From NCBI GenBank assembly GCA_020216965.1, contig JAIWOJ010000099.1:1-7337 (forward strand): a DNA stretch of 7,337 bases. The letters are read 5' to 3'. Below, piece by piece: positions 1-6,559 of this stretch. Position numbers and translations under genes: made by a program. The notes below the pieces were generated by a model. It did no database searches. It was given only the letters and a program-made list of their open reading frames with translations, and was not told where the DNA came from. The stretch comes from Prosthecobacter sp. (GTDB lineage: Bacteria; Verrucomicrobiota; Verrucomicrobiia; Verrucomicrobiales; Verrucomicrobiaceae). How positions within the stretch are numbered: position 1 is the first letter of the stretch; each line of letters begins with the position of its first letter.

Positions 1-1112
1 CGCGCCATTTCCCCTGGATGTGGTGTGAACAGCCTGGGCGCGGTGTGGCTGAGAAAAACGGGCATCGGTGAGCGCGCCGCGAGAGTGATGGCATCCGCGT
101 CCACCACGGCGGGCACGCGGGCGTGCTGGAGGACGTGCAGGATTTCCTCCTCCGCCTCAAAGCCAAGCCCGGGGCCGATGCCGAGCGCGTCGAACTTCAT
201 CTCCAGCACATCGCGGTAATCCGGGAGCACCTTCACCATGACCTCCGGCCTCACACGGGCGGCGAGCAGGGGATACACGGCCTCCTTTACCAGCAGCGTG
301 ACCAAGCCCGCCCCTGCGTGCAGGGCACCCAAGCAGACCAGCTCCGCCGCGCCGAGGAAGCCCGGCGATCCCGCCAGGATGCCCACGCGGCCAGCCTGGC
401 CTTTGTGAAATTCAAAGCTGCGGCGTGGCAGCCAGCCGCGCAGCCGTTCGGGGGTGAGCAGCAGCGGCCCCGGCTCATCCGCCACCGTCAGACCGCGCAG
501 AGGCACCAGCGCCAGGCGGCCCACATGCGGCGTCGCGGCATCGGCCACGAGGCCGGTTTTGGCAAAGGCCACCGTCACGGTGAGATCAGCCACCACGGCA
601 TCTGGGCCAGGCTCACCGGTATCGCCATTCAGGCCGGAGGGGATGTCCATGGCCACCGTCCAGGCTTGGTACCGCTGGCGCTGCGCGTTCATCTCTGCCG
701 CCAGGGCACGCAGGTCAGGCCGCATTTCGCCTGTTGCTCCGATGCCCAGCAGACCGTCGAGCTGGACTACGGGGCGGTCTTGAAAGGACAGATCGGCTGC
801 TTCATCCAGCACGCGTGGGTGTGGAAAAGCATCGAAATGCTCGCGTGGTAGCGGCTTCAGCTTTTCCACCGGGCCACTGAGCCGGAAAAGCAACGACCAG
901 CCGAGCTTTTTTAGCTCCCGTGCCGCTACCAGGGCGTCACCGGCATTGTTGCCGCTGCCTAGATAGAGTAGCAGCGTGCCTGGGGTAGGGAAAAAACGCC
1001 GGATTTCCCGAGCGATGGCGCAGCCCGCCTGCTCCATCAGCTCGGCAGCGCTGATGCCGCTGGCAAAGGCGCGCTGCTCGATCTCCTGCATCTGGCGGCA
1101 AGTGACGGTCAT
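1..1112 (-). CDS. nnr: Bifunctional NAD(P)H-hydrate epimerase / dehydratase (partial, C-terminus beyond left edge)
   Basis: This cytosolic repair enzyme acts on hydrated NADH and NADPH. The N-terminal YjeF_N/NnrE domain interconverts the R and S epimers, and the C-terminal NnrD (carbohydrate-kinase fold) domain dehydrates S-NAD(P)HX, in bacteria usually using ADP. The minus strand reads open for 370 codons from ATG 1112 to the edge. Epimerase motifs are GSGNNAGDA (residues 52-60), LDGLLGIGATG (118-128) with the expected metal-site Asp119, and MDIPSGL (155-161) with the likely catalytic Asp156. Dehydratase motifs are HKGQAGRVGILAGSPGFLGA (236-255), GIGPGLG (311-317), DADAIT (338-343) and TPHPGEMA (363-370). 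The GTGD catalytic motif would lie in the missing 120 or so residues. The start lies 8 bases after the vWA stop, has no clear Shine-Dalgarno, and gives the usual N-terminus. The family motif is normally GNNGGDG, so two glycines are alanine here. Family identity is certain; activity of the unseen part is inferred. Confidence 0.95.
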   Translation of the reverse strand, partial: MTVTCRQMQEIEQRAFASGISAAELMEQAGCAIAREIRRFFPTPGTLLLYLGSGNNAGDALVAARELKKLGWSLLFRLSGPVEKLKPLPREHFDAFPHPRVLDEAADLSFQDRPVVQLDGLLGIGATGEMRPDLRALAAEMNAQRQRYQAWTVAMDIPSGLNGDTGEPGPDAVVADLTVTVAFAKTGLVADAATPHVGRLALVPLRGLTVADEPGPLLLTPERLRGWLPRRSFEFHKGQAGRVGILAGSPGFLGAAELVCLGALHAGAGLVTLLVKEAVYPLLAARVRPEVMVKVLPDYRDVLEMKFDALGIGPGLGFEAEEEILHVLQHARVPAVVDADAITLAARSPMPVFLSHTAPRLFTPHPGEMA

Positions 1113-1120
1113 GGGTATGA

Positions 1121-2929
1121 TCAGGGGGCGGGGGCAGGGGATGGCGCGGAGGCAGCCAACCTAGCCGAGGGGCTGTACCACCAGCTCACCAGCAGCGCAG
1201 CTAAGAAAAGCAGCAGCCAGAGCGGCGTGAGTGGATCAGCCTCGAGCGCTTCTTCGGTTAGCTCTGTGACGAGGCGGAGTGGCTTCTCCTGCGGGGTTGC
1301 GGTGGATAGATCGGCCTCGCGCACATCAGCAAAAGCTGCCGCACCATGCAGCAAAATCTGATCTCCCTGGCTGACCTGGAAAAACCCAGGGGAAGCAGGG
1401 GCACGCAAAAGATGGGCCTGCGCAGCAGGCACAGCGGTGGTGCCTCCCCCATCACGCGCGGAGAGAACGAGCGGTGCTGCATCCTGAGCCGTGGCACAGC
1501 CAAGACGCAGGCGCTGGCCGGTATCAAAGTTCGCCGACTCAAGCGCAATTTTTTCCTGACGCACTGTGCTAAGAAAGCGATGCAGCAAGATCGCCGTGGC
1601 GGGTAGTTTCAGGGCATTCCCACGCACAAGATCGAAGTGGCAAAAGAGATGCTGCGCGCCCGCTGAGGTGCGCAGTAGGCTGATGAGCGGGCGCGTGCCC
1701 TGCCAGAGCAGCACTTGGGCATCCGCGCGGTGTGGGATCACCATGCCTTCTGCAGCCAAGAGAGATTGCCAGTTGAGTCCCTCCACCAGGGGGTGCGCTT
1801 CGGCTACGATCTGTCCTCGCAGCCAAGCGACTTGCTCCCCTTTCGGGGGAGAGGCAAAGGCCACTGCATTTTGCCCTGGTTCCAGAGCAATGCTTGGGGG
1901 CCAGACGAGGCCGCGCACGTCCGCCTGAGCTGGGTGGGATGCAGGCCGGAGGCTGGGCAGCTTTTTCAACAGATCGCGAAGTTCAGCACTGCCGTCAGAG
2001 GTTTGAGGCATAGGCAGGTGCAGAGCCAGTATTTTTGGATGTGGGATCAGGAGCGGCAGCGCATCATCTAGAGGCAGTGCATCGGACTGGAGGCGCAGCA
2101 CGAGCTCTTCTACCTGCGGCGGGAAAAGGCCGCTCATGGCGCGCGTTTCCCCAGGGCCTAGTGTGGTCTGCGTCCAGGGAGAGGCGGTGGTGCCACCGGG
2201 AGCCTCCACGCGCCATTCACGCGTCTGAGGGGTGCGCCCATAGTTGCGCATCAAGGCACGCCAGCGTGGCTGCCCATCCGCATCCTCTACAGTGGCCCCT
2301 GACCAGCCTACATTGGCCTTTTCATGCCCTACAGATAGCCTTTCTGCCCCCTGGGGCATGACTTCTGCCGAGGTATGATCGGTCACCAGCACCACGGCAC
2401 CACGCGCGCCTACCAGAGAGCGTGCTGTGCGTAGGGCGGGTGAAAAATCGTGCACCCCCAGCAGAGGCTGCCAGCCAGGTAGGCTGGAGAGCAGCTCTGA
2501 GATCGACCCGCCGTGGTAAAGGGCAGGCTGGGCGGGGTCAGAACTCAGCAGCACCAACTCTGCGCGATTTGTTTCGGGCAAGGAGCGCAGCACATTTGTC
2601 ACCGCAGTCTCTGCTTCAGCGCGGAAGGCTGACATCGAAGCGGAAGCATCAAGCACGAAGGCTAGCCGCAGCACAGCGTCCTGCCTCAGCCATCGCGGAG
2701 AGGCCAGCAGCCAGGTCAGGATCAGCACCATCAGCAACTGCATCCACAGAGGAATGGAGCCGCGCAGGCGCTCAAGGCGTCGGCCAGCAGCAGGTTGACG
2801 CCGCAGTGCCTCTAGCAAAAAGAGCGTGGTCACGACCTGCCTGCGGCCGCGTTTTTGCAAGAAATGCACTGCCAACACGGCAGGTAGAGCCAAGAGGCAC
2901 CACAAAGCGGCTGGATTGGCAAAGCTCAT
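1121..2929 (-). CDS. BatA-type von Willebrand factor A domain membrane protein
   Basis: Predicted inner-membrane protein of 602 residues. The N-terminus (FANPAALWCLLALPAVLAVH) is the BatA/aerotolerance N-terminal signature: a first membrane helix at about residues 7-24 and a basic loop, then a second helix at about 59-77. A vWA domain follows. Its metal-binding DxSxS motif is DASAS (Asp94, Ser96, Ser98), with a later VTDH containing Asp184; Ser163 sits where many members have the MIDAS Thr. After a long, less conserved presumably periplasmic region comes a C-terminal helix (about 570-585) and an Ala/Pro-rich tail. I chose ATG 2929 because it begins the BatA motif exactly; the frame is open to a TTG at 2992, but that codon nearly abuts the tRNA terminator T-run. 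Relatives often sit beside MoxR ATPase and DUF58 genes, not seen here. nnr follows closely, suggesting co-transcription. The role is unknown; vWA domains usually mediate metal-dependent protein contacts. Confidence 0.88.
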   Translation of the reverse strand: MSFANPAALWCLLALPAVLAVHFLQKRGRRQVVTTLFLLEALRRQPAAGRRLERLRGSIPLWMQLLMVLILTWLLASPRWLRQDAVLRLAFVLDASASMSAFRAEAETAVTNVLRSLPETNRAELVLLSSDPAQPALYHGGSISELLSSLPGWQPLLGVHDFSPALRTARSLVGARGAVVLVTDHTSAEVMPQGAERLSVGHEKANVGWSGATVEDADGQPRWRALMRNYGRTPQTREWRVEAPGGTTASPWTQTTLGPGETRAMSGLFPPQVEELVLRLQSDALPLDDALPLLIPHPKILALHLPMPQTSDGSAELRDLLKKLPSLRPASHPAQADVRGLVWPPSIALEPGQNAVAFASPPKGEQVAWLRGQIVAEAHPLVEGLNWQSLLAAEGMVIPHRADAQVLLWQGTRPLISLLRTSAGAQHLFCHFDLVRGNALKLPATAILLHRFLSTVRQEKIALESANFDTGQRLRLGCATAQDAAPLVLSARDGGGTTAVPAAQAHLLRAPASPGFFQVSQGDQILLHGAAAFADVREADLSTATPQEKPLRLVTELTEEALEADPLTPLWLLLFLAALLVSWWYSPSARLAASAPSPAPAP

Positions 2930-2946
2930 GAGAAGGTGGCCTGCTT

Positions 2947-2975
2947 TTTCTAAGCTGCGCTGGGGCGCTGCGCAA
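2947..2975 (-). promoter_or_regulatory. Weak candidate promoter for the vWA-nnr unit
   Basis: Between the tRNA terminator and the vWA start, the minus strand has TTGCGC (2975-2970), a 17-base spacer and TAGAAA (2952-2947). This matches the sigma-70 consensus at 3/6 and 4/6 positions, with ideal spacing and a start point about 10 bases before ATG 2929. A promoter is expected here because a strong terminator lies just upstream, but the match is weak and could be chance. Confidence 0.27.
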
Positions 2976-2993
2976 GACGGCGATGACCCCAAG

Positions 2994-3026
2994 AAAAAAC
3001 CCTTGCAGGGCGATAACCTGCAAGGG
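2994..3026 (-). terminator. Rho-independent terminator of the initiator tRNA
   Basis: Read on the minus strand, a perfect 10-bp stem (CCCTTGCAGG at 3026-3017 pairing with CCTGCAAGGG at 3009-3000) encloses a 7-base loop and is followed at once by six T residues (2999-2994). It starts 9 bases after the CCA end of the tRNA. On the plus strand the hairpin is not followed by a T-run, so it should act in one direction only. It separates the tRNA from the vWA gene downstream. Confidence 0.93.
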
Positions 3027-3035
3027 TCATGAAAT

Positions 3036-3112
<77 letters not shown>

Positions 3113-3119
3113 TTTTTGT

Positions 3120-3125
3120 TGTATA
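3120..3125 (-). promoter_or_regulatory. Candidate -10 element upstream of tRNA-fMet
   Basis: TATACA lies on the minus strand 7 bases before the tRNA 5' end and matches 4/6 of TATAAT. No good -35 stands 16-18 bases upstream (the best is TGCCAA or CTGCCA). If used, transcription would start almost exactly at the first tRNA nucleotide, leaving little or no 5' leader. Co-transcription from the gene upstream is the alternative. Confidence 0.25.
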
Positions 3126-3198
3126 GCTACCATGCGAAGGCTTGGCAGGCTTGCAACTGCGAATTGCCTTTGTGGCTTTGTTTTTTTCCACCGTGCTC

Positions 3199-4407
3199 TC
3201 ACCCTGCTGGATGAATGGCGGGCAGAAGCTCCTGGAGATACCATAGCATTCTGGGTAAGTGGAAGGGGCCTTTGAAGAGGCTGCCTTTGGCAGGCTGGGA
3301 AATTTTTCCATCACGATGCAGCCAGCCGAACCATTCGCCATGCTCGGGATCAGCAAAGTGGCGGAAGCTCCACTCATGCGCCTGGGCGTGCATAGCGGCG
3401 TAGCGTGCCTCCTGGGTCATATCATAGGCCAGTGCGGCCGCGATGATGGCCTCGCAATGTGGCCACCAGAACTTCATGTCCTGCCAGTATTCCAGCACAG
3501 GGCGGTGGTTCACGTCACGATAGTAAAAGAGGCCGCCGCATTCCTCATCCCAGCCTCGTGCCCACATGGCGTCCAGGATTTGCAGACCAAGCTGGCGATA
3601 GCTCTTTTCACTCCTAAGCTTGGCCTCGTGTAGGATAAACCATGCGCATTCGATCGCGTGTCCAGGATTGAGCAGACGACCTTCGGCATGATCGATGACG
3701 CCACCGTCAGGAGCCACAGTCTCCATCAGCACCTGCAGGTCCGGCTTCCAGAAATGGCGGCTGATTTCAAAGATGAAGCGGTCAATCCACTCCGTGGCGG
3801 TATGGCCATTCACAACAATGTGGCCGAGGTTTGCGCGCAGCTCTTGAGCTGTGACGATGCCGATCATCAGCGGGGCTAGGCCCATCATCGGGCGGGTCTC
3901 TTGGTTGACCTTCGGTGTCATCAGGCCGGGCTCAAAGGAATGCTGGAGGTAGGAGGAAAAGTCGCCGAGCGCCTTTTCTCGATAATGCTCGTCGCCCGTA
4001 GCTCTGGCATAGGCGGCATGGGAGATGGCGGCAAACGCTTCGCTATAGACATAGCGTCTCATGCGCAACGGGCGGCCCTCGCGCGTGACGGTGAAGAAGA
4101 GCTTTCCATCCGTGGAGTAGCCGTGCTTGTCCAGGAAGGCGATGCAGGAGCCAGCCGCATCAAGGTATTCAGGCCGTTTTTCCACAGTATTGAAAAGCGT
4201 GGCAAAGATCCAGCCCGCGCGGCCCTGGAACCAAATGCTTTTGTCCGTATCAATCAGGCTGCCATCACGGTCTAGGCAGGTAAGGATGCCGTCATGCACA
4301 CGGTCCATACCATGCTGCAGCCAAAACGGAATGACATCGTCAAGAAGGGTCTGGCGATACAGGGTATGGAGGGCGGCACGGCCTTCCGGCGTGGTGAGGG
4401 ATGGCAT
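3199..4407 (-). CDS. N-acylglucosamine 2-epimerase (AGE/RnBP) family protein
   Basis: Predicted cytosolic (alpha/alpha)6-barrel sugar epimerase of 402 residues, the usual size for the family. AGE members invert C2 of N-acylglucosamine, giving the mannosamine epimer; relatives act on cellobiose, mannose and other sugars. Motifs in order are WFQGRAGW (59-66, Arg63), NPGHAIE (247-253, His250 and Glu253), KFWWPHCE (312-319) and the C-terminal KGPFHLPR (379-386, His383). The two histidines match the catalytic pair of the family. The segment HGEWFGWLHRDGK before the last motif resembles true AGE more than cellobiose epimerases. There is no signal peptide. I chose ATG 4407 because homology begins a few residues later; the frame is open upstream through ATG 4488, which would add 27 un-family-like residues and run into hisC. 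No sialic acid or N-acetylmannosamine genes are nearby, so the substrate is unassigned. Confidence 0.88.
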   Translation of the reverse strand: MPSLTTPEGRAALHTLYRQTLLDDVIPFWLQHGMDRVHDGILTCLDRDGSLIDTDKSIWFQGRAGWIFATLFNTVEKRPEYLDAAGSCIAFLDKHGYSTDGKLFFTVTREGRPLRMRRYVYSEAFAAISHAAYARATGDEHYREKALGDFSSYLQHSFEPGLMTPKVNQETRPMMGLAPLMIGIVTAQELRANLGHIVVNGHTATEWIDRFIFEISRHFWKPDLQVLMETVAPDGGVIDHAEGRLLNPGHAIECAWFILHEAKLRSEKSYRQLGLQILDAMWARGWDEECGGLFYYRDVNHRPVLEYWQDMKFWWPHCEAIIAAALAYDMTQEARYAAMHAQAHEWSFRHFADPEHGEWFGWLHRDGKISQPAKGSLFKGPFHLPRMLWYLQELLPAIHPAG

Positions 4408-4516
4408 GGGCCAAAAAACGCGCTGACTGACCTGACTTGATGGGAAAAGTGCCGTCAGGCCGCTTGCGGGCGTAGCAAATCCTGCCATGGAGAAACTCGC
4501 CTCACCCCCTGACCGC
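4408..4516. other. Divergent intergenic region between the AGE-family gene and hisC
   Basis: These 109 bases must hold the start signals for both divergent genes, but I see no convincing -10/-35 pair, operator or Shine-Dalgarno on either strand. It contains the palindrome CCATGG (4485-4490), which supplies an in-frame ATG to each gene: 4487 for hisC and 4488 for the epimerase. Both give extra N-terminal residues that do not look conserved. No histidine attenuator (run of His codons plus terminator) is visible. Confidence 0.5.
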
Positions 4517-5614
4517 ATGTCTATCTGGAATTACGCCAACCCACAGCTCAAAGACCTCGTCGCCTACGAACCTGGAAAGCCCATTGAGGACGTGGCGCGT
4601 GAGCGCGGTCTGAGGCCGGAAGATATCATCAAGCTGGCCTCCAATGAAAATCCCCTGGGCCCCTCTCCAAAGGCGGTGGAGGCCATGAAAAGGGCCGTCG
4701 AAGAGGTTCACATCTACCCCGATGGTGCATCCTGGAAGCTGCGCAATGCCCTCGCGGAGAAGTTCGGCCTGGAAATGGGCAACTTCATCATGGGCTGTGG
4801 CTCAAACGAGGTGATCGAGTTTATCGGCCACGCCTTCCTGAAGCCTGGCGATAACATCGTCACTGCGGAGCACGCTTTCCTAGTTTACAAGCTCATGGCG
4901 AAGGTTTTTGGCGCGGACACCATTGAAGTTCCCGACCCTGGCTATGTGCATGATCTTGACGCCATGGCCGCAGCCATCACCCCCAGAACCAAGGAGGTCT
5001 TCATTGCCAATCCCAACAACCCCACCGGCACGCTCGTGACGCAGGAGCAGATCGACCGCTTTATGGACAAGGTGCCTGAGCATGTCGTTGTGGTTTTTGA
5101 CGAGGCTTATTATGAGTTCCTCGACAACCCACCGGATACGCTCAAATACGTCCGCCAGGGCCGCAATGTGGTCGTGCTACGCACTTTCTCAAAGATCCAG
5201 GGCCTGGCCGGCACGCGCGTGGGCTACGGTGTGGCAAACAAGGAACTGATCGACGTGCTCCAGCGCACGCGGCAGCCCTTTAATCTCAACTCAATCGCGC
5301 AGGCAGGCGCTCTCGCCGGACTGCTCGACGAGGAGCACCAGCAGAAAACCAAGCGCATCACGGATGAAGGCCGCGCCTATCTTCAAACCCAGTTTAGCGA
5401 GATGGGCCTCGAATACATCCCGAGCTATGCAAACTTTGTGCTTGTGAAGGTCGGGGATGGCAATGCGGTCTTCAAAGCCATGATGGACAAGGGCGTCATC
5501 GTCCGCGCCATGGCCGCCTACAAGCTGCCTGAATGGGTGCGCATCAGCATCGGCACGATGCCGCAAAATCAGCGCTGCCTTGAGGTGCTAAAGCAGGTGC
5601 TAGGCATCCACTGA
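4517..5614 (+). CDS. hisC: Histidinol-phosphate aminotransferase
   Basis: PLP-dependent class I/II (fold type I) aminotransferase of 365 residues. It transfers the amino group of glutamate to imidazole acetol phosphate to make L-histidinol phosphate, a late step of histidine synthesis in the cytosol; several relatives also accept aromatic amino acids. Visible motifs are ASNENPLGPSPKA (41-53), YPDGASWKL (67-75), GCGSNE (93-98), NPNNPTGT (165-172, Asn168), FDEAYYEF (194-201, Asp195), TFSKIQGLAGTRVGYG (223-238, PLP-lysine Lys226 and phosphate-binding Arg234) and VRISIGT (341-347, substrate-carboxylate Arg342). I chose ATG 4517 because the ANPQLKDL segment just after it aligns with known N-termini; ATG 4487 would add ten unremarkable residues. 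Most HisC proteins have Tyr where this one has Gln in FSKIQGLAG. The gene stands alone, and its last 15 bases overlap the convergent CNNM gene. Phenylalanine or tyrosine aminotransferase activity cannot be excluded. Confidence 0.92.
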   Translation: MSIWNYANPQLKDLVAYEPGKPIEDVARERGLRPEDIIKLASNENPLGPSPKAVEAMKRAVEEVHIYPDGASWKLRNALAEKFGLEMGNFIMGCGSNEVIEFIGHAFLKPGDNIVTAEHAFLVYKLMAKVFGADTIEVPDPGYVHDLDAMAAAITPRTKEVFIANPNNPTGTLVTQEQIDRFMDKVPEHVVVVFDEAYYEFLDNPPDTLKYVRQGRNVVVLRTFSKIQGLAGTRVGYGVANKELIDVLQRTRQPFNLNSIAQAGALAGLLDEEHQQKTKRITDEGRAYLQTQFSEMGLEYIPSYANFVLVKVGDGNAVFKAMMDKGVIVRAMAAYKLPEWVRISIGTMPQNQRCLEVLKQVLGIH

Positions 5615-6559
5615 GGCTACATCTGCCCCAAGTAGCCCGCGAAGAAGATCCTCTTCATGCAAAATGCCAGCCGGATTTCCATCCGTGCCCATCACGAGGC
5701 AGAGTGAACGTCCACGCTTGCGCAAGTGCTGAAGCGCTTGCATGGCGCTATCGCTGGCTGAGACACTGTCTAGTGAACGCATGTGCTGCCGCACCAAGCG
5801 GTCTGCAGGCAAGTGACTTGGCAGGCTCGCTAGGTCGATAATGCCTATGAAAGCCCCTTTTTCACCGATCACTGGCAGGGCGGCAGCGCGGCGTTCACGG
5901 GCAAAAATCATCGCTGTGGCCAGAGGCATCTCTGGCGCTAGGGCGACGGTGGTATTGAGTGGACGCATCAGGTCAGCAGCACGGCGGCGGCGATAGGCCA
6001 GCGCGCACTCCACCAGTCGCGCCGCGCCTGGGGCCATCATCCCCATGCGCTGCAGGGCGTTTGCCTGTTCACGAATGTCTTCGCGTCCCTTGGAATCTTC
6101 GCCCTGGTTATGGACAATGCCAGGAGATACCGCTGCTGGGCGCACTGTCAGTCGGAAGAGAGGACGTAGGATGCCCACACCATGCAGCAAGGGGGCTAAG
6201 CTGCGGATGGCTCGGAAGGGGTAACGGCGGAATAGTTTCTTGGGCAGAATTTCCAGTCCGATGAGAAAGATCGGCAAAGCGATGAGGAAAGAGAAAAGGT
6301 AGCCCCAAGCATCGGAAACATGGATGATCTTCCAGGTAAGGATGATGAAAGCGCAGAGATTTGCGATATGGTTAGCCACCGTGATGGCACCCAGGAGCGC
6401 GTCCCGGTCCTCCACAAGAACAAGGATGCCTGCGGCTCGTCTATCACCCGCGTCAGCGGCATGGCGCACACGCACGCGGCTGACGGCCAGGATCGCGCTT
6501 TCCAGTCCCGATAAGGCAAAGGAAAGCACAAGCAGGATGGTTAGCAGTAGGTAGATCAT
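5600..6559 (-). CDS. CNNM/CorC-family membrane protein with CBS pair, lacking CorC_HlyC domain
   Basis: Predicted 319-residue inner-membrane protein of the UPF0053 (DUF21/CNNM, hemolysin-C-like) family, linked in characterised members to magnesium or other cation transport. Residues 1-25 form a first helix ending in the family motif SGLESAILAVSR (17-28). NHIAN (63-67) and the hydrophobic stretches at about 55-76 and 83-102 follow, then EILPKK (103-108). These are the conserved Ser/Asn/Glu-Pro-Lys positions of the CNNM core. After a linker come two CBS repeats (about 190-245 and 250-312), ending GILHEEDLLRGLLG. The protein stops right after the second CBS, so the roughly 80-residue CorC_HlyC domain usual in full-length members is absent. 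ATG 6559 overlaps the upstream stop as ATGA, suggesting translational coupling and perhaps a heteromeric complex with its paralogue. The TAG stop lies inside the end of convergent hisC. The transported ion is unassigned. Confidence 0.88.
   Translation of the reverse strand: MIYLLLTILLVLSFALSGLESAILAVSRVRVRHAADAGDRRAAGILVLVEDRDALLGAITVANHIANLCAFIILTWKIIHVSDAWGYLFSFLIALPIFLIGLEILPKKLFRRYPFRAIRSLAPLLHGVGILRPLFRLTVRPAAVSPGIVHNQGEDSKGREDIREQANALQRMGMMAPGAARLVECALAYRRRRAADLMRPLNTTVALAPEMPLATAMIFARERRAAALPVIGEKGAFIGIIDLASLPSHLPADRLVRQHMRSLDSVSASDSAMQALQHLRKRGRSLCLVMGTDGNPAGILHEEDLLRGLLGADVASVDA

Noticed and set aside
123..851. Long plus-strand open frame of 242 residues over the nnr region
   Set aside because: It is antisense to the strongly conserved nnr frame, and its translation is rich in His, Arg and Gln with no recognisable motif, so it is a high-GC shadow.
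2930..2992. Longer vWA protein starting at TTG 2992
   Set aside because: The extra 21 residues are not BatA-like, and the start would lie next to the T-run of the tRNA terminator. ATG 2929 begins the conserved signature exactly.
3140..3190. Possible terminator with the plus-strand T-run at about 3178-3187
   Set aside because: The only nearby stem (GCAA/TTGC) is four base pairs and is separated from the T-run by over ten bases; no plus-strand gene lies upstream.
3901..4275. Plus-strand open frames inside the AGE-family gene
   Set aside because: They are antisense to a gene with clear catalytic motifs, and their own translations show no family features.
5959..6264. Plus-strand 101-residue frame opposite the short CNNM gene
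   Set aside because: It is antisense to a conserved membrane/CBS frame and lacks any start signal or recognisable motif.
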